Below, one piece after another: positions 25,417-32,300 of a stretch of DNA of 64,000 nucleotides. The stretch's first letter is position 1. The number at the start of each line of letters is the position of its first letter. This DNA is from VGCC01 sp964495555 (GTDB lineage: Bacteria > Actinomycetota > Actinomycetes > S36-B12). Both the position numbers and the translations under genes were made by a program. The stretch is from contig CAZBWA010000001.1 of the NCBI GenBank assembly GCA_964495555.1, forward strand, positions 1 through 64,000, written 5' to 3'. The notes under the pieces were generated by a model that was not told the origin of the DNA, did not search any database, and saw only the letters and a program-made list of their open reading frames with translations.

Positions 25417-26223
25417 GTGGCACGCATACGCATCGACCCCCAGTCGGAGTCGGCCGTGTCCTTCAGTCACGTGTCCCTGGCGCTGCCCAAGCGCAAGAGA
25501 CGCCAGGGGGGTGGTCGACGCCAACGTATCCGGCGCCTCGCGGGTGAGACCCGACGTGAGGACTTCCCGGCGCTCACGGATGCCTCCTTCACCGTGCAAC
25601 CGGGGGAGTCGGTGCTCGTGGTGGGCGCCAAGTCCGCCCATCGCCGCGCGGTCCTCCGATTGACGGCAGGCACGGTGATGCCGGACGAGGGTGTCGTCAC
25701 GCGACGATTCACATGGATACCGATGATCGACCTCGCTCGCACGTTGGGACGGGGATTCACCGTGCGGCACAACATCTATCTCCTCGGCGGCCTCCTCGGG
25801 ATGACCCCCGACGAGGTGAGCGAGCGCGTCGAGGACATCGCGTCCACGGCGGGGCTCACGGCGAGGTTGGATCGTCACCTGGGACAGGCGCCGGCCTCGG
25901 TCCGACAGAAATTGGCGTGGTCGACTGCAATGGCGACGGATGGACACGCCTTCGCGATCGATGAGGTTCTCGGCGTGGGGGAGCCCGCGTTCCGTGAACG
26001 GTGCTTCGCCCATATCGCGGATCTCCGTGCACGTGGTGTCACATTCCTCGTTGCATCAGATGCACCGCGCCAGTTGGATGCCTCATTCGACAGATCCCTG
26101 TACATCGATGCCGACTCCCGAATCCACTCGCTGAGCGTCGACGAGGGAATCGAGCGTATGCGCGCGGCGCGACGTGCAGCGGTGCCGGAAGAGGATCCGC
26201 AGGAATTCGAGGACGACAACTAG
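25417..26223 (+). CDS. degenerate ABC transporter ATPase subunit (TagH/Wzt-like)
   Basis: 268-residue protein that aligns along the TagH/Wzt ATPase: FTVQPGESVLVVG before the P-loop, NIYLLGGLLGM in the Q-loop region, and IDEVLGVGEPAF after Walker B. The nucleotide-binding motifs are badly altered. Walker A reads GAKSAHRRA (70-78) with no GKS/T; the signature position reads APASV (158-162) rather than SSGM; the switch His is Ser in VASD (212-215). Walker B Asp and catalytic Glu (IDE, 181-183) remain. An N-terminal basic insert (KRKRRQGGGRRQRIRR) is also present. ATP hydrolysis is doubtful. It follows the permease by 2 nt. Confidence 0.85.
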   Translation: MARIRIDPQSESAVSFSHVSLALPKRKRRQGGGRRQRIRRLAGETRREDFPALTDASFTVQPGESVLVVGAKSAHRRAVLRLTAGTVMPDEGVVTRRFTWIPMIDLARTLGRGFTVRHNIYLLGGLLGMTPDEVSERVEDIASTAGLTARLDRHLGQAPASVRQKLAWSTAMATDGHAFAIDEVLGVGEPAFRERCFAHIADLRARGVTFLVASDAPRQLDASFDRSLYIDADSRIHSLSVDEGIERMRAARRAAVPEEDPQEFEDDN

Positions 26224-26226
26224 GCT
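26221..26226 (+). promoter_or_regulatory. -10 element (TAGGCT) of leaderless sulfotransferase gene, containing the ATPase stop
   Basis: TAGGCT ends 7 nt before the ATG at 26234; its TAG is the stop of the ABC ATPase gene. Confidence 0.5.
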
Positions 26227-26233
26227 CGTGGTC

Positions 26234-27376
26234 ATGGGTGGCCCCCTTCCCCCTGCGGAAGTCCTGCCGGAGGACGCGGTTCTCCTGCACATCGGCGTCC
26301 ACAAGACCGGCACTACCGCCATCCAGGCGGCTCTCGCGGATGCGCGCGAGGAGTTGGCCTCGCTCGGTGTGCGGTACCCGGGCAAGTTGCAGGCGCAGCA
26401 CCGCGCCGCCCTCGCTGTCCTGGGCAGACCGTGGGGATGGAACAACCGTGGTGGCGCCGTTCTCGATCGCGAACACTTCGACCGACTATGTTCACGGGTA
26501 GCCGAGCACCCGGGCCGCGTCGTGATCAGCAGCGAATTCTTCTGCGAGGCACCGGAGGATGTCGCACGTGAGGTCGTCTCGGGCCTCGGTGACCGACGCG
26601 TGCACGTAGTGGTGACGTTGCGAAACCTCGGGCGCCTGCTCCCGTCCTCATGGCAGCAGTACCTCAAGTACGGCCTGACCACCGACTACGAACCGTGGCT
26701 GCAGGATGTGTTCGCGACTCCGGGGGTCTCGCGCATGTCCCCCACATTCTGGAAGCGGCATGCCCACGGATCCGTGGTGGAGCGGTGGGCGCGCGCGGTC
26801 GGTGCGGACCACATGTCGGTCCTGGTGCTCGAGGACGTCGATAGATCCGCAGTGTTCGTGGCGTTCGCGCAGATGCTCGGCATAGATCCCCAGATTCTCG
26901 TCTCCCGTATGGACCTCACGAGCAATCGATCGATGACCGCGGCCGAGGCCGAACTACTCGTCCGGCTGAATGCACGCGTCAAGCAGCAGATGGACTGGTC
27001 GGAGTACGTCGCCGTCGTGCGGCGGGGAGTCGCCCGCGGAATGGTGGAAGGCCGGGAACCCTCTGCGGACGAGCCCCGGCTGGTGACTCCTGGATGGGCC
27101 CTCGACGCGGCGGCGGTGGAGGGGCGCGTGGCGGCCGACGCGATCACCGCCAGCGGAGTGCGCGTGCTTGGGGACGTCGATGCACTCGCTGTCCGAGTCC
27201 CCGACGAAGGGGGCGGATCGGTCGATCGGATTCCGATCGATGCTGCGGTGGAGGCTCTCGCGGCCATGGTGGAGGCCGTGCACGAGGAGCCAACGAGCCG
27301 TCAACTGGCGGGGCGCCTGTGGCGGCAGGTCCGGCGCGACGGATGGCGGAGCCTGCTGCGGGAGACATCGGAGTGA
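26234..27376 (+). CDS. sulfotransferase family protein
   Basis: 380 residues. The N-terminal LLHIGVHKTGTTAIQAAL is the 5'-phosphosulfate-binding P-loop of PAPS-dependent sulfotransferases, and VVVTLRNLGRLLPSSWQQYLK (~115-135) matches the 3'-phosphate-binding region with its conserved Arg and Ser. Likely sulfates a glycan or another product of this locus; PAPS use is inferred from the fold. The ATG at 26234 was chosen over a GTG at 26228 because TAGGCT ends 7 nt before it. Its stop shares one base with the next start (TGATG). Confidence 0.85.
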   Translation: MGGPLPPAEVLPEDAVLLHIGVHKTGTTAIQAALADAREELASLGVRYPGKLQAQHRAALAVLGRPWGWNNRGGAVLDREHFDRLCSRVAEHPGRVVISSEFFCEAPEDVAREVVSGLGDRRVHVVVTLRNLGRLLPSSWQQYLKYGLTTDYEPWLQDVFATPGVSRMSPTFWKRHAHGSVVERWARAVGADHMSVLVLEDVDRSAVFVAFAQMLGIDPQILVSRMDLTSNRSMTAAEAELLVRLNARVKQQMDWSEYVAVVRRGVARGMVEGREPSADEPRLVTPGWALDAAAVEGRVAADAITASGVRVLGDVDALAVRVPDEGGGSVDRIPIDAAVEALAAMVEAVHEEPTSRQLAGRLWRQVRRDGWRSLLRETSE

Positions 27377-29058
27377 TGCGCGTCCGAGGAAGGAGCCTGG
27401 ACGAGGTCCTCGGCGCCCTTCGCAACGCGACCGCGCCCGTGGTCCTGGTCGCCGCAGATCTCGTCATCGCCGAGGCCGCGCTGGCACCCCTGACATCCGA
27501 CCCCTTCGTGCGCACTTCCGTCCTCGTCCGAACCGAGCCGCGGGGCAACCTGCGTGTCCGCCACCACCGTGTGGTGTCGGCGGGGAGCAGCATCCATCGC
27601 GTGAGTGCTCCCACCCACGTGGGAGTGGGTGCGCTCGTGATCGATATCCGTGATCGCGACGCCGCCTGCGCTGCGCTGGAGGAACTCGCATCACTCCTGA
27701 CCTCGGGTCACCTTCCCGTCGGGGAGGACGAGCTCCTCGAGGCATGCACGGTCGCCTTGGTCCGTGCCGGGGTAGGGGTCGCGGCCATCGAGGTCGTAGA
27801 CGTCCCCTGGTTCCGCGGACCGGTGGATCGCGACCAGGCTCAACAGGCCATCGCGCGTGTATCCGATCGTCGCATCGCACAGCTGCAGGCCAACCGGATC
27901 GACGATGGCTTCTACTCGACCTTCCTCGTGCGTCGGGCCTCCAAGCCCGTGACCCGCCTGGCTCTTCGCCTCGGTGTGTCACCCAACACGATCACCCTGG
28001 TCTCCTTCGTCATCGGACTTCTCGCTGCACTCGCCTTCGCGCAGGGGACGCGCCCCTGGCTCGTTCTCGGGGCAATCGCGCTCCAGGTCTCCCTCATCGT
28101 GGACTGCGTCGACGGTGAAGTCGCGCGGGCCACACGGCGATTCAGCGCCCTCGGTGCCTGGTTGGACGCTTCGACGGATCGCGTGAAGGAATACGCGGCA
28201 TACGCGGGATTGGCAGCCGGGGCGGTGATCGGCGGCCTGTCCGCGTGGTGGGTCGCCGTCGTGCTGATCGTCGTCCAGACGGTGCGCCACATGGCCGACT
28301 ACACCTTCGCCCGCATCCAGAGACTCCGGGAGGCGCAGGTGAGTCCGCGCGCTCTGACCGACCCGGATGACGGTGCATCGGATGGCCTCGGCCTGCTCGA
28401 GGTGTCGGCGCGGATGAACAGGCGATCGGCGGTGCGGTGGGGCAAGAAAGTCGTGCACATGCCGATCGGGGAGCGGTGGCTGGTCCTCAGCCTCGGAGCG
28501 GCGTTCTTCGACGGCTATGTCGCGCTTCTCGCCCTGCTGACTCTCGTCCTCATTGCGTTCGTCTACACGACGGCCGGTCGCATCGCCCGCACCTTCACGT
28601 GGAGTGGACCCACGCCCCCGGACGGGGTGACACTCGTCGTGACGCAGTGGGACGACGGTCCTGTGGGATCCGGTATCGCTGCGCTTCTGCGACTGCATGT
28701 CCCCGACGGACGGTGGGTCTGGGCGTGGCCGGCGATCCTGCGCGCCTTCGAGATGGGCATCGTGGCCGCGATCGTGCTGCTCGCCGTTCCGGCTCTGCTG
28801 CCCCTGGCTTTCGGATACCTCTTCGTCGTGGCGTACCACCACTACGACACCCTTTATCGGGCGCTGCAGGGTGCCGCGCCCCCGCGGTGGCTGACCTGGT
28901 GCGCCCTCGGCTGGGACGGCCGCACGATCCTCGTCGGCGCGGCGCTCGCCGTGGGCGCGCTGGCCGCTGAACTTCGGGTGGCGTCGGTGTGGCTTCTGTT
29001 CGTGTGCGTCATTCTGGCTTCCGTACAGTGGCTGCGTTCGGTGAGGAAGGTGGCCTGA
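27376..29058 (+). CDS. CDP-alcohol phosphotransferase with a degenerate nucleotidyltransferase-like N-domain
   Basis: 560 residues. The CDP-alcohol phosphotransferase motif is complete: DCVDGEVAR (Asp243, Asp246, Gly247, Arg251) then G260-x3-Asp264-x3-Asp268, with ~8 hydrophobic helices after residue ~200. Residues ~15-165 resemble the cytidylyltransferase half of archaeal and bacterial bifunctional inositol-1-phosphate cytidylyltransferase/di-inositol-phosphate-phosphate synthases, and the linker IDDGFYSTFLVRRASKPVTRL matches that family, but no LAAGxGTRL loop is present. It would join a CDP-activated alcohol to a second hydroxyl. ATG overlaps the sulfotransferase stop; stop overlaps the next start. 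Confidence 0.85.
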   Translation: MRVRGRSLDEVLGALRNATAPVVLVAADLVIAEAALAPLTSDPFVRTSVLVRTEPRGNLRVRHHRVVSAGSSIHRVSAPTHVGVGALVIDIRDRDAACAALEELASLLTSGHLPVGEDELLEACTVALVRAGVGVAAIEVVDVPWFRGPVDRDQAQQAIARVSDRRIAQLQANRIDDGFYSTFLVRRASKPVTRLALRLGVSPNTITLVSFVIGLLAALAFAQGTRPWLVLGAIALQVSLIVDCVDGEVARATRRFSALGAWLDASTDRVKEYAAYAGLAAGAVIGGLSAWWVAVVLIVVQTVRHMADYTFARIQRLREAQVSPRALTDPDDGASDGLGLLEVSARMNRRSAVRWGKKVVHMPIGERWLVLSLGAAFFDGYVALLALLTLVLIAFVYTTAGRIARTFTWSGPTPPDGVTLVVTQWDDGPVGSGIAALLRLHVPDGRWVWAWPAILRAFEMGIVAAIVLLAVPALLPLAFGYLFVVAYHHYDTLYRALQGAAPPRWLTWCALGWDGRTILVGAALAVGALAAELRVASVWLLFVCVILASVQWLRSVRKVA

Positions 29059-29849
29059 TGGGTGAGCACCCGACCATCGCGCAGATTCGCGAGGTGTGTC
29101 AGCCCGCGTCCGTGCGAGGTCGACGCAACTCCGAGCACTGGGTCGCCGACGTCTATCTGCGTTCGCTGTCCCCGTACCTCACCTCCCTCCTCCTGCGCAC
29201 CTCGATCACCGCGAACCAGGTCACGTGGCTCATGGTGGCCACGGGGGTATCCACCGCGTTGGTGATCCTCATCCCGGGTCTCCCAGGGGCCGGTGCTGCC
29301 CTCCTCCTGGGCCAGATGCAGATGCTGTGGGATTGCAGCGACGGCGAAGTGGCCCGGTGGCGGGGAACCACGAGCCCGAAGGGTGTCTTCATCGATCGGG
29401 TGGGGCACTACACGACCGAAGGCCTGATCCCGATCACGCTCGGGTTGCGCGCAGCCGGATTCCCGGACGATGGGTGGCTCGAGAGTCCATGGCCCCTCCT
29501 CGGCGCGCTGTTGGCCGTCCTGATCCTCTACAACAAGGCACTCAACGACATGGTGCATGTCGCGCGCGCATACGCGAACCTCACCAGACTCGAAGACGAA
29601 GCCGGAGTGGGAGCGCCCCAGGCAGCGCTCCTGCGACGCCTGCGTGCGATGGCGCGGGCTGTCCCGTTCTACCGTGCGTATCACTCCGTCGAACTGACGA
29701 TCCTGATCTTCGTAGCCGCGATCATCGACATGTTCCTCGGCGACCTCGCTGCTACGCGTGCGCTCCTGGCCGGTCTGCTGGTCCTCGCGTGCGTCACGGT
29801 CGTGGGACATCTGGCAGCGATCCTCTCCTCCCGCAAGTTGCGCGCATGA
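29058..29849 (+). CDS. second CDP-alcohol phosphotransferase, altered fourth Asp
   Basis: 263-residue membrane protein of the same family, without an N-terminal domain. The signature reads DCSDGEVAR (Asp92, Asp95, Gly96, Arg100), then G109-x3-Asp113, but the fourth aspartate, the proposed general base, is His117. Five to six hydrophobic helices. ATG at 29058 overlaps the previous stop (TGATG), so both paralogues are translated together and may act in sequence or as a pair. Substrate unknown. Confidence 0.85.
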   Translation: MGEHPTIAQIREVCQPASVRGRRNSEHWVADVYLRSLSPYLTSLLLRTSITANQVTWLMVATGVSTALVILIPGLPGAGAALLLGQMQMLWDCSDGEVARWRGTTSPKGVFIDRVGHYTTEGLIPITLGLRAAGFPDDGWLESPWPLLGALLAVLILYNKALNDMVHVARAYANLTRLEDEAGVGAPQAALLRRLRAMARAVPFYRAYHSVELTILIFVAAIIDMFLGDLAATRALLAGLLVLACVTVVGHLAAILSSRKLRA

Positions 29850-30703
29850 CCATCGGCGTCGTCATCTTGACGATGGGGAGCCGCCCGCACGAGTTGTCTC
29901 GGGCCATCGATTCGGTGCTGGCTCAACGCGACGTGGATCTCGACGTCGTCGTCGTCGGCAATGGATGGCAGCCCGAGGGTGTCCCCACCGGTGTCGGAAC
30001 CCTGGGTCTGTCCGCGAACCTCGGTATCCCTGCGGGACGCAACGCGGGCGCACGTGTGGTCACGGGAGACCTCCTGTTCTTCCTCGACGACGATGCCTGG
30101 CTCCCGGACCCGGATTTCCTCGCCACGGTGGCGCGACGGTTCGCCGCCGACCCACGGCTGGGGCTCGTGCAGCCCCGGGTCGTCGATCCCAGTGGCGCGA
30201 CGGCACCCGGTCGATGGGTCCCTCGACTCCGGAGCGGGGATCCGGCGATGCCAGGGCCCGCCACGTCGCTTTGGGAGGGGGCGACGGTCATCCGACGTGC
30301 AGCCTTCGATGCGGCGGGAGGGTGGCCGGAGGAGTTCTTCTACGCGCACGAGGGCATCGATCTTGTCTGGCGGGTGTGGGACGTCGGCTATATCGCCTGG
30401 TACGCGGGGGACCTCGTGGTGCACCACCCCGTGATCGATCCGCTCCGCCACGCGGAGTTCTACCGGATGAATGCGCGCAACCGGGTGTGGTTGGCGCGGC
30501 GCAATCTCCCCATCGTGCTCGAACCCGTGTACGTGGGGACCTGGATCGGGATCACTGTCGCGCGCGTCCGCGATAGGGATGCGCTCCGGGCGTGGTTCGC
30601 CGGCCTACGGGAGGGAGTCAGCACCCGACCTCGGGGGCGTCGTCCGATGCGCTGGTCGACGGTGTGGACGCTCACCCGCGCGGGGCGCCCCCCGGTGGTG
30701 TGA
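29846..30703 (+). CDS. family 2 glycosyltransferase
   Basis: 285-residue GT2 of rhamnosyltransferase-like type: GVVILTMGSRPHELSRAI start, LGIPAGRNAGA near residue 52, metal motif FFLDDDAW near 73, and FFYAHEGIDLVWRVWDVGY acceptor segment near 165. ATG overlaps the preceding stop (ATGA). Last plus-strand gene of the glycopolymer locus; its stop directly abuts the convergent LCP gene end. Confidence 0.9.
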   Translation: MTIGVVILTMGSRPHELSRAIDSVLAQRDVDLDVVVVGNGWQPEGVPTGVGTLGLSANLGIPAGRNAGARVVTGDLLFFLDDDAWLPDPDFLATVARRFAADPRLGLVQPRVVDPSGATAPGRWVPRLRSGDPAMPGPATSLWEGATVIRRAAFDAAGGWPEEFFYAHEGIDLVWRVWDVGYIAWYAGDLVVHHPVIDPLRHAEFYRMNARNRVWLARRNLPIVLEPVYVGTWIGITVARVRDRDALRAWFAGLREGVSTRPRGRRPMRWSTVWTLTRAGRPPVV

Positions 30704-32110
30704 TCACTCCGCGCAGAAGGACTCGTCTGCGGAGTTCACGTTCGTCGTGAGGTCGCTCGCCACTTCGCTGACCTGCACGTCCTTGACCGCCGTGAAGTCC
30801 TTACCGATCACCAATCGCATCGTCTGACCGTTGCCCGGCGTTTCGACACCCGTGGCGCCCGCGGCGTAGATCAGGGTCTTGGCGGAGACGTCCCAGCGAG
30901 GGTCGTAGAGCACCGTCGTGGTGGTGTACTCACCGCTGGTGTCGTTCTTCACGTTGACGACGTTGTAGCCCGCGGCGGTGAGAAGTCGCTTGGCGCTCTT
31001 GCCCGCACCCTTCGTGCCCGTGGCGTTGATGATCTCGACACGTAGGGTCTCTGGCGCGGCCTTGAGCAGGGGTTGATCCGCCGAGGCCTTCGGTGGCCAT
31101 GGCGTGTCGTTCTTGATCGCGTCCCAGAGGGCCTTCGCCTTCTTCTTGTTGGCCAGCACCGTGGCTCCGTCCCCGGAGGAGCGCCAGGGGAGCGTCGCGA
31201 AGACGATGTCGCCGGGTCGGAGGTTCTGCATGCTGACCGCGAGTTCGGCGACGTTGTCGATGTTCGCCAACTGGGGATCGGTCGTCAGCGACTCCGTCGC
31301 GGCATTCAAGACTCCGATGAGGGAGGCGGGATTGAGGAGGACCTCGCTGCTGAGGACCTTGCGCGCCATGGATGAGAGGAATGCCTGTTGGCGACGGATG
31401 CGCGAGGTGTCGGAGCCGTCGCCGAGGCCCTTGCGCGTGCGGACGAAGGCGAGTGCCTCCTCACCGGACACGGTGTGCACACCGGCGGGGAGGTTGAGGC
31501 CACTGAGCTTGTCATTGACGGGTTCGGTGAGGCAGATCTCCACGCCCCCGACCGCCTCGGTGATCCGCTTGAACGCACCGAAGTCCACGACCATGAAGTT
31601 GTCGATGGTCAGGCCGCTCAACTCCTCGACGGCCTTGATCACGCACCCGGGTCCACCGATCACCATGGCCTCGTTGAACCGGCCCTGATAGCCCCCGGCC
31701 GTGACGCCGTCCTTCGTGCACTCGGGGAGGGTGATCCGCGTATCGCGGGGAATGCTCACGCCGATGGCACGCGTGCGATCGGCATTCACGTGCAAGAGGA
31801 TCGTCGTATCCGAGCGCTCGATGTCCCCGTACTTCTTGGCGCTTCCGTATCCGCGATTGTCCTTGCCGACCCGCGAGTCGCTGCCCATCACGAGCACCGT
31901 GAACGGCGCCTGCTGCCCGGTCTCCTCGTCGACGACGAGAGATTCGGTCTCGTCGACCACCGTCCCGGTCTGTTCGGAGACGTCGAGTGCCGTGATGTTG
32001 TCCCCGAGCTGGCCCATGAGCGTGGTGACTCCGGCCCCCACGACCGTCACGACTAGGACCAGGCCCGCGAGCACCGCCGCGATCAGTCGCGGCAGCCGCC
32101 GTCCGCTCAC
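30704..32110 (-). CDS. LCP (LytR-CpsA-Psr) family cell-wall ligase
   Basis: 468-residue membrane-anchored LCP enzyme that transfers lipid-pyrophosphate-linked glycopolymers to peptidoglycan. One N-terminal membrane helix (~9-33), then the LCP domain with the conserved Asp/Arg set (GSDSRVG, DTTILLHV, IPRDTRITLP, FVRTRKG...DTSRIRRQQ), and a C-terminal LytR_C domain (~345-430). GTG start at 32110 with GGGAG 5 nt upstream. It abuts the glycopolymer locus by convergent orientation, consistent with attaching that product to the wall. Confidence 0.93.
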   Translation of the reverse strand: MSGRRLPRLIAAVLAGLVLVVTVVGAGVTTLMGQLGDNITALDVSEQTGTVVDETESLVVDEETGQQAPFTVLVMGSDSRVGKDNRGYGSAKKYGDIERSDTTILLHVNADRTRAIGVSIPRDTRITLPECTKDGVTAGGYQGRFNEAMVIGGPGCVIKAVEELSGLTIDNFMVVDFGAFKRITEAVGGVEICLTEPVNDKLSGLNLPAGVHTVSGEEALAFVRTRKGLGDGSDTSRIRRQQAFLSSMARKVLSSEVLLNPASLIGVLNAATESLTTDPQLANIDNVAELAVSMQNLRPGDIVFATLPWRSSGDGATVLANKKKAKALWDAIKNDTPWPPKASADQPLLKAAPETLRVEIINATGTKGAGKSAKRLLTAAGYNVVNVKNDTSGEYTTTTVLYDPRWDVSAKTLIYAAGATGVETPGNGQTMRLVIGKDFTAVKDVQVSEVASDLTTNVNSADESFCAE

Positions 32111-32137
32111 ACCGCTCCCTAGGGCCGAGGAAATGCC

Positions 32138-32143
32138 ATGGTA
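32138..32143 (-). promoter_or_regulatory. candidate -10 element (TACCAT) for the LCP gene
   Basis: TACCAT on the minus strand ends 27 nt before the LCP GTG, leaving room for the GGGAG ribosome site. I see no good -35 at the expected distance. Confidence 0.35.
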
Positions 32144-32300
32144 GGTGCCCTCCCACGAGGCCTCCGGTAGGACGCACCCCCGGGGATGAGGGTTCCTGAG
32201 AGACTCACCACAGTTTCAGGTGGGACGTGAGGGCCGTGTGTGGCTTGGATTTGCCCCCGCCCCGTGGCACCGTGGTCGTGATGACGGTCGGAGGGTTCCC

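Noticed and set aside
25417..26223. Calling the ABC ATPase gene a pseudogene
   Set aside because: The frame is intact, the fold is continuous and surrounding motifs are preserved, so a divergent functional protein is more likely than decay.
27979..28842. 287-codon minus-strand frame opposite the CDP-alcohol phosphotransferase
   Set aside because: Sequence is His/Asp/Gln/Arg-rich without structure, the usual look of an antisense reading of membrane-helix codons.
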